Shown: positions 1 to 12,768, counted from the stretch's first letter. The stretch: DNA of 64,000 bases from Synaphobranchus kaupii (GCA_029718625.1 CM056376.1:25637496-25701495); one strand, 5' to 3'. Program-made: numbers and translations. Notes: a model not told the origin generated them from the letters alone.

Positions 1-1104
1 GAAACTTTGTTGATTGATTCGATCGGTCGTTTCTTTTTCTTCTCGTTATTGTTGTTTTGGATAACACCAAAGGAAGTAGGTAGGCGTTTCACTGCTAGTT
101 CTCCGCTTTCATATTTCATACTTCATATTTGCAAGACTAACCCCCCCATGAACTCTCTTTTTGATTGTATTTATTTATTTTTTATTATCATTTTGTGTCT
201 TCGCGGCTTGGATTTGTTCCGCTGTCACTCTTCTTCACAATTAGGGCGGGAGAACATTTTCTACCAGGGCGTGTAATAGACAGACAAACCCTTTCAATGG
301 CAAAAACAGTCCAAAGCAATGCAAGAATATGAGTCAAACATATCAAGCACAAAGAGATGAAAAATTCAAGTAAAAGTCACATGTATTTGGGCAAACACTT
401 AAACTCGACTACACAAACTCAACTTTTCCTCTCCCCTGTGTAATGAGGTAGAGAGAGAGAGAGAGAGAGAGACATAAATCATCTATAAATATTGCTTATG
501 AGTTATCGAGCGGTATCTTTGCCATAAGAACATTCTCTCTTATGTCAAGGAAAAACTGTTTCAGGATTGCCTTGAGTAGAACCTATTTATATTTCTGTAG
601 AATAAACTTGCGTAATGATAACTTTTTTATTTATTTATTTATGCCGAGACATTTTTCTCAGTGTGTTCACAGATAAAAACAAACAAACAACAACAAGCAG
701 GAAAAAAAAAAAACTTCCCTTGTGTTCCACGGAGAGCAACGGAACCTTTCTGTGGGCAGATGCTCTATTATTTCTACTGAATACTGCGCTAAGCATTCAA
801 AAACACCGGGGAACATTGATTAGATTTCCATTCGGGTTGTGAGATAACTTCATGATGAGAATGTTCCCACACGGCCTTAGAATGTATTTATTGTTCCAAA
901 TATACGTTTTTGCAGGCATCTGCTCTAGGCATGTTGCATACAAACTTGGTGGAATCATCAACAGTGCTCCTTATAAAAGTTATCAGAAAAACATTATGTA
1001 TGATTATGTGACATATCACTGTTCTGACTGCAAATGCAAGAACATGGATTTCTTTCCCCCTACTAGCAATCAAGCTGTCACTGAATATTGTAGACCCCCC
1101 AATA
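1..1104. other. Unique AT-rich DNA, no gene seen
   Basis: AT-rich sequence with a short (GA)n run at 451-472 and A/T homopolymers. The reading frames are short, lack recognisable domains and have no supporting splice context. I see no gene. Confidence 0.6.
451..472. repeat. (GA)n microsatellite
   Basis: About 11 perfect GA units. Confidence 0.95.
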
Positions 1105-1654
1105 TACACTGCCCGGCCAAAAAAAAAAGTCGCACACTGTAATATTTTGTTGGACCGCCCTTTAGCTTTGATTACGGCGCACATTCGTCATGGCATTGTT
1201 TCGACAACCTTATGCAACGTCACAACATTTATTTCCGTCCAGACTTGCATTCATTTTTGGCCGAGATCTTGTATTGACGACGGGAGAGTCGAACCACTCC
1301 GTGAAGTCTTCTCCAGCACATCCCAAAGACTTTCAATGGGGTTAAGGTCAGGACTCTGGTGGCCAATTCATGTGTGAAAATGATTCCTCATGCTCCCTGA
1401 ACCACTCTTTCACAATTTGAGCCCGATGAATCTTGGCATTGTCGTCCTGGAATATGCCCATTGATGGGATAACCTGGTCATTCAGTACATTCAGGTACTC
1501 AGCTGACTTCATTTTATTGCTGCATAACGTTGCTGAGCCTAGACCTGACCAATTGAAGCAACCCCAGATCATAACACTGCCTCCAGAGGCTTGTACAGTG
1601 GGCACTATGCATGAATGGTGCAACTGCGACTTTTTTTTTGGCCAGGCAGTGTAT
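1105..1654 (-). mobile_element. Internally deleted Tc1-like transposon
   Basis: A roughly 550-bp element with inverted ends reading CACTGCCYGGCCAAAAAAAA followed by GTCGCA, flanked by TA on both sides as expected for Tc1/mariner insertion. Only the C-terminal part of a Tc1-like transposase remains, on the minus strand. The N-terminal DNA-binding domains are gone, so the copy is nonautonomous. The two ends differ by a few bases and by homopolymer length, so the copy is not brand new. Confidence 0.85.
1120..1600 (-). pseudogene. Tc1-like transposase C-terminal remnant
   Basis: Read from the minus strand, the frame gives [10 protein letters not shown], then [17 protein letters not shown] and MNWPPES, the standard Tc1 order around the second catalytic Asp. 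The proline-rich segment leading to the third acidic residue and a terminal CAVIKAKG-type tail follow with frame breaks (the tail lies near 1140-1185). The first catalytic Asp and the helix-turn-helix domains are missing. This is transposase debris that cannot act as an enzyme. Confidence 0.8.
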
Positions 1655-3776
1655 AAACAATGACTACAAAAAACACACACAAGAAAAACACATTTGTAGA
1701 CTAGGAGGGCTGTTCTACAGAGCTGGACATACTTGTGCTGATTTAATATCTAATAAAAATTTTTTAAATGAACACTGGGAGGTTCGAAGGAGAACACTAA
1801 ATCCCTGTTGCCCCATCCCCGGTCACCTTATATACTGTATACTGCAACCTGCTGCATTGGGGAAATCTGCAGTCTTCACCTTCCAACATAGTGACAGCTG
1901 GTTGGCTGGTTCTGGGATACGGCGGACCCTATCGCACCCGCCAAACTGTGCTCCTGTAGTAGTGTTGGAGCACGCACCTTACTTACTGAATTATGCAGCA
2001 CTCGGAAGAAACAGTGTAGAATTAATGTCTCTGCTCAAAACTTTTTTTTTGTTTTTTTTTTGTACTTTTTTATGCAAAATTTCCAGGCATTGGCTTTAAA
2101 ATTTCACTGAGGGTGAATATGCATTGTGTAGTTTCAAGGGCTTCAAAGTTGGCCTAAATACAGAACATACAGTGCTCTGAACATGTGACCCTCCCAATGA
2201 CAGCTGTGGGCAATGTTTAGAGAGAAAAAGAGAGCGAGTTAAGGAATAAAAAAGAGAAAAAGTGTGAGAATGAAAAAGGGGGAAAAAATTAAACCAAGGC
2301 CCCATGCCCAATAAAACTGGCCCTGGCTGTCCTCCACCCAGTGACACACTAACCTGCTGTCAAAATGGATGGCTTAAAGTGCATAGGTGTACTAAGCATC
2401 ATCCCCGTATTCTCAAGAGGCAGGAACTCTGTGTCCAATGCCCCACACGAGAAGGGCAACACAACGCCGTGTTTACACGCAGGAACATTCTCTCTGAGAG
2501 CGTTTTATTGACGAAGCCTCAACATGAAATTCACACCACGGAAAAATAGCCTCCTGCCCTCAATAACTGTGAGTCCTGTTGATTTGCATTACAGGGCGTA
2601 ATATGATGACTTCCTGCTAAGCGTGGGAGGATGCTACAGGAAGCACTAATGGAAAACAAAAGTCAATGGATTCTGGCGTACAATTACAAAGACGCGTACC
2701 CTTTAGTGTGGAGTTTAAAATAGCAGCATCACAAAACCGCACTGAATCAATATGTAGAGCGATCAATGCCATGTCACATTGATGATACCGTTAATCTTAT
2801 TTCCATCCAGTAGTTTATGTAGCAAATAGTCTCTTCTGTCCAAAATGCACATGACTCATTGCGGATATTTTTAATGCATATACATTTCTCGCCGTCACAT
2901 GACATGCGTGCTCCTTTCCGGCTGTTTCAGATTCAAGGCAGGCAGTCGTGAGACGAGGAATGGTGCAGTTATGAGAATAAACAGTCCAGAGGAAGTGGCC
3001 CACCCTCGCATGTTGCGAAGCATAATATAACAGCGTTCATATGCGATCTTATAATTAAAACGAGCGGAGGGAGGGGCGGTTATGCACACAAGCGTCCGCG
3101 GCCATGTTCAACCCACACCACACAGCAGGAGGGCTCTCGCTGGGCTATGATGAACTTACTGTTCTTACTTCCTTTGAATTAAAAATGGAGAAAAAGAAGG
3201 ACGTGCCCAGAACACTCAGAATTATGTGTCGGTCTGTTCTGATTTTCTCATTAATACTCAGGATCTTCAAGCACAACAGCAGGGCATCAGTCACTCCTCT
3301 ATTTTTGGTGGTTTGATGCCAGACAGCAGCTGCTCCTTTTGGCCTCTCCTCTCCTTCAGCTGGGTGGCTTGCATCCGTCCTGTCACACGTCTTTTTTTCC
3401 AATCCTTTGTTTATTTGCAGGATTTTTGTCTTCACTTTTTCCTGACGTAAAGTATATTGTCATAATCTTCTTTCGAACCGAAGCTGAAACTTACTGGGAG
3501 AGCACAGTGCAGAAGGGCACATTTAGACACAAAAAAACTTGGCCCTCTTGGTGAATTGTGGATTCAATCTAAACCACCATCACTCTGACTGAAGCATTCG
3601 TTACTAGTACTTATCTAAGGGTAAGCATTACCAAATATGGGGGTAACAATAAGTCCAACAAGAACTAAGTTTGATGATGCATCAATATATTTTTTTTAAA
3701 GTTTGGCTAAATTATTTTTTGTGTATTTTCTGAAATGCATTTTCTATTTAGCATTTCATTGTTTTGCACCCGGTTG
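1655..3776. other. Unique DNA, no gene seen
   Basis: Contains poly-T (about 2041-2070) and mixed unique sequence. Short reading frames on both strands show no recognisable domain. Confidence 0.55.
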
Positions 3777-3784
3777 TGTTAGAG
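3777..3784. repeat. 8-bp target-site duplication, left copy
   Basis: TGTTAGAG, repeated exactly at 4101-4108 on the other side of the hAT miniature element. Confidence 0.9.
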
Positions 3785-4100
3785 CAGGGCTGCCCAACCC
3801 TGTTCCTGGAGATCTGCCATCCTGTAGGTTTTCATTTCAACCATAATTTGGCACACATGGTTCTACTAATTAGTTCAATCAGATCTCTGGCTGTTGAATG
3901 AGGTGTGCTTTGTTAGGGTTGGAGTGAAAACCTACAGGACGGTAGATCTCTAGCTGTTGAATGAGGTGTGCTTTGTTAAGGTTGGAGTGAAAACCTACAG
4001 GACGGTAGATCTCTAGCTGTTGAATGAGGTGTGCTTTGTTAGGGTTGGAGTGAAAACCTACAGGACGGTAGATCTCCAGGAAAAAGGTTGGGCAGCCCTG
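3785..4100. mobile_element. hAT-type miniature element with internal tandem repeat
   Basis: A 316-bp element with inverted ends CAGGGCTGCCCAACC and GGTTGGGCAGCCCTG, flanked by a perfect 8-bp duplication (TGTTAGAG). An 8-bp duplication with CAGGG-type ends is the hAT signature. There is no coding capacity. The interior holds three near-identical 63-bp units starting at 3891, 3954 and 4017, so the element has grown by internal tandem duplication. Confidence 0.9.
3891..4080. repeat. 63-bp tandem repeat, three units
   Basis: Units begin CTGTTGAATGAGGTGTGCTT at 3891, 3954 and 4017, with period exactly 63 and one or two substitutions between units. The array lies inside the hAT miniature element. 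Confidence 0.9.
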
Positions 4101-4108
4101 TGTTAGAG
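4101..4108. repeat. 8-bp target-site duplication, right copy
   Basis: TGTTAGAG, identical to 3777-3784. Confidence 0.9.
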
Positions 4109-7100
4109 AGTAAAGTGAGTCCTTGTGAATCGCCCGAATGGGCTAATCTATCAAGGTGTCAGTGAATCTCTGACTCCAACCAATCACACCATTCTGCTTT
4201 AGAGATCAAAGTCTTTTGATTGGTCCAGACAAGTGAATTACTGACAGTACAAGAAGCTCCGCCCGTTATGGGGTTCATCACTAGCTTACATTGTCACACA
4301 GTGATTATCAGAATACAAACGGTGCGCATTTTAGAGCCTCGTCTCCTATGCTAAACAAAATGAACCGTGCTGCGAAATGAAATAGCGTAGGATTTCAAGC
4401 TCTGCAGAATGGCCATAGTCCTGCAGCAGATCCCATTACATGGAAGGAGAAAATACAAAGCGGAGAACAGCCATACGGATCATCAAAGCAAAGATGGAAA
4501 ATCACTATCCTGAAGCACAGAGCTGTAGATCACAAGCTGCTCCACAATGTATCTATAAACATTCAATAACCTATTACTTTGATCTACAGTCACATCAGAG
4601 AGATGTCCCACACAGACGCTAAATGGTGTTATGAGCTGTATCAAGATGAGTTTGCTGTTTCTCCAAACCGTGGTATTTTCACAAGTATTGCTGTTCTTTA
4701 TAGAATAGAGTAAGGATATAGAGTAGCTTAAGACTGTCACGACACATCAAGTTTAGTAATACCGCTGAGCAGAGTTCAGAATAACGAGGTGTCTCGCAAA
4801 GTAAATCACAATAACATAACGTTTGAAAATACTACTCTGATCCCCAAACAAACCTTAAAAAAAACTGAACCTATACACACTCAAAATGAGTTCAAGCGGG
4901 AGTGTTGACTTTCCAGCCAGGAACGGCTGACTTCTGCATTAAGGGTCAGGCTAATCTACCCACCAAGCAAATCGTACACAGCATTGAATATCAATTTAAG
5001 CTAGGGTTACTTTGCTCGTGACACAAATGGCAATGGCGCTAATTTAGCTAACCTTTGAACTTTAAGTAACAAAAGAAAGCAATGCAGACAGACATGCTAA
5101 GTAAGTATATTTGCATTTATATGTATTTTTTTCTATTTATTAAAGTTATGTTTTCTACTAATGGCATCATGTATGTCTGAATATTCTCCAGTAAAATCGG
5201 CCTTGGATAACAGGAGTCAGCCTTAGATAGTCATCAGCAGTCAGTCTGCATGTTTGTGTTTGTGTGTGCTGGTTATAAGGATGGACAAAAGGGTGACGTG
5301 TCCTATTCTTTAACAGTTCTGAATTCAGATATAAATTGGTTCTCTACCTCAGAGTGAAATTCAATTAGAATATATTCCCCCCAATTTGCCTATTTAATCT
5401 ATTTTCCAATCCAAAAACAGCCCGGGAATCATGTTCAATTCCCGCATATCCATATAATGTCATTTCAATGCCTAATTCAAACATATTAAGCAAGGTAAGT
5501 GCTGCATGATGCCTGGTTATACATTAGTTCTCCTGCTGCGAAAATACTCTCGCAAATGACTATTCAGGGACCTCCAGGGCGTAAAGTCTAAACTCATTTG
5601 AGTTTTTCTTCCAGCATTTTCTTTTCATCCTGTAGATAGCTTTGGACAGGAAGAACATCTGAGGCTGGAGGTAAAAAAAAAAAAAAAACTCCATCTCCTC
5701 AGGAAAGCAGTGCGTTTTTTGAATTTGCTTTATTTAATGCAGTTGATAATCAGTGTAAGACATTTAATGTGCAGTGTCAAAGAAAATATTTTGACGCAAG
5801 CATAAGTTATGTTGTCATTACATTCTTAACAAGAAGAAGAAAAAAAGGTTACACTTCGGCATGGATCACCTCTTTCAGAAGGTGACAGGCGTAACTGTCA
5901 GACAGCTCTTGTTTTTCATGGGGTTTTTGCCAAGCACATTCAAAAAGGCTTTTAACCATGTTAATTGTATAGAAGAGATTCACTTTACTGTTCAAGTCAC
6001 AAATCACAAATCCATGTGCGTGTGGAATCAACCAGTGTCCACGTCCCATAATCTTGATTCAGAATTAAATTTAAAGTTGATTCAAATAGAACATTTAAAC
6101 AGATACAGCATAGAGGTGCATATCTATACAAATGCAATGTGTAGTGACACTGAAAGAGGGTTCTGACACAGTAGGGATTATGTGGTTAAAAATCAAAAGC
6201 TCCTTTAAGGTAGCCCACACTGTATATATATATATAAAACAAAAAAAACTTTCAGCTTGCACAGCAAGCAAGAGTAAGTATGTTCCTTGATAATTAATTG
6301 CCTTTTCACCAGCTATAATGTCTGTGGTTTTAGCCATCAGCACAATCTTAGCCAGCGTAGCTTTTATTAGCAAGTATTCAAACAAAGTAAAATGTTAGCT
6401 TTGCCAGTGCATTCTAATATCAAACAGAGTTTGATCGTTATTAAGATATCCATGGCATGGAACATAAAATTCAACAATAATAAAAAAAATAATAAAAATG
6501 AACTGCAGTGAATTGCACAGATGCTAATTTATGACAATGGGCCTGATACAATCTAATCACAGTTAATGTCGTTAATTTTAGGTAACAAAATTAGCAAAGC
6601 GTTTCATCGGCGCTCGCACAAGCACCAGGTGCCCGTTATGACAAATAGACTGGAGCCGATCCAAGCAGGGAACTCATTGACTTGCCGGAGAAGTGTCCTT
6701 GCTGACTGTCCTGACCCAATCAATCATTTACAGCCAAGATCTTGTGGTGGCAACTCAGCTCCTAGACAAACTGAACATCTTCAGCCATCTCAAAAACTTA
6801 CCCAACATAATGGAATGACCATTTATCACAATTAACAGTATGCCTGCTGCATCCCCCCTCCACACACTGCCTCTGTATTCCACCTTAGCTGATAGGAGAG
6901 TGACCGGAAATTACTTTAGTGGCGGTTGGCAGTTACTGGGCCCCAGTAAGAGGCCTAGCCTTTGTGAGTACCCTAAGCAGGATTTGACACGGAGGACCCC
7001 CCAACCGAACATTATCGGTAGTATAAGCGGCCGCTTCTGCCGCTTATGGGCTTGGGCCAGCGGCCCTCTGGCGTTAGCTTGCTAGCAATGCGTTGGATTC

Positions 7101-8054
7101 TATAACACTCATATACTTTCAATGAGTACATTCAGGAGTCTGACATTGACTCCATTTATGATCATTTATGATTTGAATGGGACCCTTGTTATCACTCATT
7201 TCTCCATCAGTATTGCTCTTGTTAAGGAGGATGTTCGCGATGCTTTTGGATTTTTAAAGCTATTTTTGGCAGACTTTCTTTCACAGAGAAATCTCAGGTA
7301 TTAACTGTGTTTTGTTCCCGCTTTGTGCTGGAATTTGAGTTCACTTCAGCGTGTCTCCAATACCTTTGGAGACGACGCAAACCTGGAAGAGGTTCAAAGG
7401 TAGATCGAAACCATAAACACATTTATGAGAACAGTGACTCAGGAATGGTGAGAACATTCAAATATGCCTTCAGTGAGTCCATATGAAATCGTGACTTTTT
7501 TTCTACAAATAAAGAAGCAATATGACGGCGATAGCTTTTCAACGGATTTGATTTCTGGAATTTTATTAAATCGTAAGGGTAGCCAAGAAACGGTGTTCTT
7601 TAAGTGGAGACATTAACGCATTGAGTTACATTATGAAGCAAAAGCTACTGCCTCATCTAATCTTATGGAGTAAGATTTATTTGAGTAAAACAGGTTCCCA
7701 TCAGACCTGAGTCAAATATATATTTAAAGTAGTTGAATGTTTGAATATATTTTCAAAGATGTTGAATTTAAGTATTTTTGAACCTATTGAAATTAAATAT
7801 ATTTGATATTGACATTGATATTTAGTGTTATTAGTTATTGATATTTGCAATGGCATAGATTTCATGGATGCATTTGGAAATAAGTTCACATACATGTAGA
7901 ATAACAATGAACTCAACATTTGTTGGTCTTACTTTATTTTTATTTTTACATTGGAAAATGCATCACAGTCCTGTACACAACAGCAACCCTGCCCACATTC
8001 AGATTTCAATAAATCATGTTAAACTTTAGGGCTATACTCTTAAGCGCGATTTAT
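4109..8054. other. Unique AT-rich DNA, no gene seen
   Basis: Mostly AT-rich unique sequence with a poly-A run near 5672-5687 and a short (TA)n near 6224-6236. A half-element end resembling CAGACCTGAGTC occurs near 7702 without a partner. No reading frame shows a recognisable domain. Confidence 0.5.
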
Positions 8055-8130
8055 GCACTTGTCTTCTCCTTGGAAGTCGCCCTGCATAAGAGTGTCTGCC
8101 AAAAGCCAGTAATGTAATCTAGTGTAATCA
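8055..8130 (+). repeat. SINE/L2-type 3' tail fragment
   Basis: Contains AAGTCGCCCTGCATAAGAG, then TGTCTGCC and GTAATGTAAT. This is a diverged form of the conserved tail shared by teleost tRNA SINEs (the HpaI group) and L2-clade LINEs. No tRNA-like head is recognisable upstream. Confidence 0.65.
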
Positions 8131-8207
8131 AATACAGTCAAATACAATGTGAATGTACCAATAGACAGTCAATGCAAAGTTGAGGCTTGATGCTGAGCAT
8201 AAATCTA

Positions 8208-8621
8208 CACTGTAAAAAAAAAATCCCGTTAAAAAACAGTAAAAAGTCTGGCAGCAAAGTTGCCAGTAGACTACCATAAAATAACAGAACATTGCTGTAA
8301 ATGTAATTACAGAGGAAACCCCTAAAAATTAATCATTTTTCATTCATTCATTCTCATTTGTTGACAAAATCACATTATTAAATGGTATTTCCCCATAAAC
8401 CTACGAGCAAGACCATTTAAATAAAAATAACAACCTTCAATTAACAGACATAGTCTGTCTTTTTATATTTATGGGTTATTGCTGTTATTTTAAAAAGAGA
8501 TCTTTTATATAAAGCATATTTCTGTAATTTTACAGTAATTCTGCCATTTTTTGAGAAAACAGGAAAAATCCAGTAAAATTTACAGTAGATTGTCTGTTAA
8601 AATACTTTTTTTTTTACAGTG
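8208..8621. mobile_element. TA-flanked miniature element
   Basis: A 414-bp AT-rich element with inverted ends CACTGTAAAAAAA and TTTTTTTACAGTG, flanked by TA on both sides. It has no coding capacity. TA flanks fit a Tc1/mariner-type origin, but the superfamily is inferred from the flanks alone. Confidence 0.75.
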
Positions 8622-8687
8622 TATCCTCTCTTATTTTGACTACTTATAAAATTGATATAAAAATTGTGGTGAGAAAGAAAAGTTTGA

Positions 8688-8688
<1 letters not shown>

Positions 8689-8723
<35 letters not shown>

Positions 8724-8739
8724 GTGTGTGTGTGTGTGC

Positions 8740-8772
<33 letters not shown>
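8689..8772. repeat. (TG)n microsatellite
   Basis: An 84-bp TG run with a few GC interruptions. The His/Thr-rich frame on the other strand is an artefact of the repeat. Confidence 0.95.
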
Positions 8773-8775
<3 letters not shown>

Positions 8776-10140
8776 CATGATATTCAGTGACACGTACACG
8801 CACGTGCATGATAGCGATTCTTACAGATAAACTTATTTTTAAAATTCATCCTATTTTGCTGAGGAAGCATTGCGTTTAAATTGCACTTAAATCATGATAC
8901 AGAACAATGCATTGCCCGTTACTAAGGCCAGAGCATCGATTTCACAGTGAGAGCTGAGTGGAAAGGACGATTTAAGTTTACAAAGACAGCGGGTAAAGAC
9001 AGATAGTGTTCCGCATTCAAACCGCCCTCCAGCTGACTGGAAAGCCGCAGCTAACCCCAGCATCAAAGGGAACGAGATCTGCCTGACAAAATGGAAATCA
9101 GAGGGGGCACCTGCCTTCAATGTCCCACTTTAATGAGAAGTTTAATGCCATTAAAATACTGAAGTAGGCCTCCAGGTACGACTCGGGGAAAGGTTAGCCT
9201 TATTCCCGGCACATTAATCATTGCGGAAAAGCCGCAGTCAAACAATTCCTCTCGCTCCGGGGTTCGTAGGTCACCCGCAGGGTCCCCGCGCCCCATTGTT
9301 GGTTCAGCGCTCCCGTTTTCCAGCGGCGACGGTAATATTGAGTCGCGCGTAAAACGGTGTGACCTGTGAACACGTTGCGCTTGGCATGGTATGTTGTTCG
9401 GCCGCAGTATAATGCTTGATATGAGACTGCAATGAGAGGGCTGCCCCTTTGCTCGTTTCATTTCCACAGAACCATTACTTTGCTCGTTCTTTCTGTGCAA
9501 TGATCCGCACACACACACATACACACACACGCTCCAGCTTATTCCATCTTAATGTTGTAAAGCTACCACCGTTTTATTGTATCATTACCCTACCGTTCCC
9601 AACCTGTGAAGTAAAGTGAGACTGAGGCTGCCACAGGAATAGGCTGTGGTATTTGCAAAAAAGGATCTCCGGTTCAGCGCCTCGGTGAGGACGTGGTTTA
9701 AAATTCCTCAGGTAAGGTGACTTCATTGCAAATTGGTTTCAAAAATACCTACCACGTGAGGACTGACTCATTTCCTTTTTGGCACATTTGCACGTTGCAT
9801 TGTTAACCCTCTTAAACTTATCCACCGGGTTTTCAAATAATGCCAGTAGGCACTCACGTGAAGTGGCTTTGATTGCTGAATGAATGTGCACTTGTGCGGG
9901 GTTTAAAATGTTCATTCATATGTGCAGTTTCAAAAAGTTCCTTCTAAATTCCTAAAGAAGTGAAGAATGAGTCAACCAGACGCAATCCATTTACCGGGTT
10001 TTAAATGATTGGTATAATTGGTATAATTCTAAGCATTTGTTGATTTTTATGGCATTTTCTGATTTGCATATGTCCTATCAACTCAATATCTCAGCATGAT
10101 CTGAGTATGTAGCTACCTCTTTTAACACACTTTTTTGTGC
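8773..10140. other. Unique DNA with a CpG-richer patch, no gene seen
   Basis: Contains a GC/CpG-richer segment around 9220-9370 and a short (CA)n near 9510-9530. The minus-strand frame here lacks any recognised domain. Confidence 0.45.
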
Positions 10141-10146
10141 TTGTCA

Positions 10147-10203
10147 CCGGGCGGGGGGTGGGGGGGGGGGGGGGGTGTGTGTGGGGGGGGGGGGGGGGGG
10201 GGG
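10147..10203. repeat. G-rich homopolymeric run
   Basis: About 55 bp of almost pure G with TGTGTGTG in the middle. Length is likely unreliable in the assembly. Confidence 0.85.
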
Positions 10204-10563
10204 CATTCATGTACTGCAGCCTTTAAATAGGAAGAGCACTGGCCATTCAGTGTACTGCAGCCTTTAAGTAGGAAGAGCACTGGCCATTCAGTGTACTGCA
10301 GCCTTTAAGTAGGAAGAGCACTTGCCATTCAGTGTACTGCAGCCTTTAAGTAGGAAGAGCACTGGCCATTCAGTGTACTGCAGCCTTTAAGTAGGAAGAG
10401 CACTTGCCATTCAGTGTACTGCAGCCTTTAAGTAGGAAGAGCACTGGCCATTCAGTGTACTGCAGCCTTTAAGTAGGAAGAGCACTTGCCATTCAGTGTA
10501 CTGCAGCCTTTAAGTAGGAAGAGCACTAGCAATTCAGTGTACTGCAGCCTTTAAGTAGGAAGA
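10204..10563. repeat. 41-bp minisatellite, about 8.8 copies
   Basis: The unit is 41 bp and contains GTACTGCAGCCTTTAAGTAG. The first copy is 1 bp shorter. A variable site in the unit (CACTGGC, CACTTGC, CACTAGC) runs G,G,T,G,T,G,T,A along the array, so most copies alternate, suggesting expansion in part by 82-bp dimers. Confidence 0.95.
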
Positions 10564-10569
10564 ATTTGG

Positions 10570-10860
10570 TCCCTCTTGTGTTGAAGTTTTACCAGCATTT
10601 GTTTAATCCTCCTGGGAATATGGTGTTGAGTTTTCTAATACAATATCTTTCTGTCCTACGTCTGTCCTCCTGTGTCCATTAATGTTTGAATGGAGGCCCG
10701 ATATTTCTACTGCTTCAAGTCCATGGTGTAGGAAATGAGCCACTATGTGTGTGTCTGTTTTTCTATGATTTTTTATGTTATATATGTGTTGTGCCAATCT
10801 GGTCTTAATTGTATTTCCTGTCTCTCCTACCTACATTAGCTGCAGTCTAGGCTTAATCGG
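10570..10860 (-). pseudogene. Degraded Penelope-like GIY-YIG fragment
   Basis: The minus-strand translation contains VGETGNTIKTRLAQHIYNIK, followed after a few residues by TDTHIVAHFLHHG. A one-base frameshift then leads to RKLNTIFPGGLNKCW. This order (G-E-T-G-N, R-L-x-x-H, a histidine-rich 'hold' segment, then the W/I-x-x-L-N-T line ending in G-L-N) matches the C-terminal endonuclease region of Penelope-like retroelements as I know the family. It is about 90 residues, frameshifted, with no RT attached. An alternative is another retroelement with a GIY-YIG end. Confidence 0.5.
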
Positions 10861-11005
10861 TATCAGGAAGGTGGTTATCAACCCTATCAACTATCAAATA
10901 GCACTATCTGCACCAGGAAAAGCCTTTTTCCAAAGGGGCTGATTGGTCAAAGGGTGATGCTTTTATATGTTTCAATCCATTAGCCTGAACATAACCTGTG
11001 CTGGA

Positions 11006-11168
11006 CCAGGGGGTATACTACTAAGCAGTATTACTGAGTTAGCTGGATAACTGCATTAAAACACCAAACCCTCCCAATTCTGGAACATGTACGGAGGCTG
11101 TTCTGCGTTTTACTCAGTGCAGTTATCCAGCTAACTCAGTAATCCTGCTTCATAGCATACCCCCCTGG
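11006..11168. mobile_element. Short inverted-repeat miniature element
   Basis: About 45-bp imperfect inverted ends beginning CCAGGGGGTATACTAC and closing with GCATACCCCCCTGG. Inner parts share TTACTGAGTTAGCTGGATAA and its complement. Total about 163 bp. No clear target duplication, so the class is not assigned. Confidence 0.7.
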
Positions 11169-12130
11169 TTAGCCGTACAGCGTAAGTTACCATGGCGATA
11201 TACCCCGATTAAAGTGAGCCAGCTTCGTTGCTTGGAAAATATTCCTTGAAAGCATATTAAAAGGCAGTGTCGAATGTTTATGTCTAAATACAACAATGAT
11301 TTCACTGAATGTTTGCATTCATGAGTCAACAGAGCAGGGGCGTATATATTACGAAGCGAGATTATGGGGTTAGCAAGCTAATTTATGTATCAGTCCTTTT
11401 TCCTCAGAAAAGAAATATGCTGTACTGCTATAGGCTCATCGTTGCAGACACCAGCCCATTTATGGGAAAGCACACAGATCTCGATTAGCAAAGCCACCTC
11501 CATGATACCAGTTAAGCCCGATTGTGGTTGTTAGATTTTGTCAAACCAGCTAACGCAAATAAACCCTGGGGATGTTAATATTACTGCGTAGTATAGCCTA
11601 CCCCACTGGAAGCATCTGGGGCCTTTTGTCAGAGCAGGCTAAATGCTACTATTGTACGGACCATGGATAATAGCTTAGAAACCAGTGTCCAAATAACACT
11701 GTAGGTATTTGTTTATTTATTGTGGCTTGGCGATGTAGATGAATGCTGCTTTGCTACCAAGGTTGCTGCAGCGATTTATTTGGAGAGAGTGTCTGGAAGG
11801 GCACCTTGAATCACACCTCCAGTCATGTCTTTCCAAGAGGCCATTACGCGTGCTACCTTGTGCGTGCACCATAAAACAAATCCCCTTTAACACAATGCGA
11901 GGCACCGGAGACAGAGAACAACAGGAGGGACTCTATATTTGCAATTTGTTATTAAATGACCCACCACCACCTCTTAGAACCTGAAAAATCCACTTGTCAT
12001 CCAGTTTTTTTTCTCCCCACCGCACCTGTTCAAAATAGCTCAGTTTCTGCTAATTAAACGGCTGCAGCTGCCTTGCAGGTCTGTGTAATGTTATCACAAC
12101 CCCACATCAATGTTCCGCTGTGCACGCTGG

Positions 12131-12187
12131 TGTGTGTGTGTGTGTGTGTGTGTGTGTGGTGGTGTGGGGGGGGGGGGGGGGGGGGGG
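12131..12187. repeat. (TG)n plus G-run
   Basis: A TG tract joined to about 22 G residues. The Val/Cys/Gly-rich frame across it is an artefact. Confidence 0.9.
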
Positions 12188-12726
12188 TGGTCTCTTTTCA
12201 GAATGGTGAATAGAGCTGAGCAGTGTCTTGGGGTTCATAATATCTCCATAACTTCACAGTTCCTGAGGAAACAGTTTCAGGAGGTGAAAATTAGCTTTGG
12301 ATAGATCTGTGGAGAGAACCATCTCATTATCGTACTTGAGATGAAAATATATCTTGACTAAATGTTCATTTTAATTTAGATGTCACTGTGGTCATGTACA
12401 CACCCCCACAGAACTCAGAACATGCAAAGAAGTAAATACAATTCATTTCATTATTTTCCTACTTCTAATTAGATCCTGAAGCAATGCAAAACTATATATA
12501 TATATATTGTGAGGACAGAGTCAGGTACGGAGGACCTTTAGGAATCTAAAAGTTATCTATACAGTAGATAACCACAAGAGCGGAATGTTCCCGGCGAAGC
12601 GCCAACGAATAAATCAAATTCAAATTAATAGGAATCACCTGTGTAGATGCTTTTGTACTTGTGGTTTAGATGCTTAAAATTTAAAGCCATTTTTTAGGGG
12701 TGTTTCTGATATATTGTCCACCACCT

Positions 12727-12733
12727 GTGTGTG

Positions 12734-12768
<35 letters not shown>

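Noticed and set aside
7700..7920. A second CAGACCTGAGTC-ended miniature element
   Set aside because: Only the left end is recognisable. I found no matching right end or target duplication.
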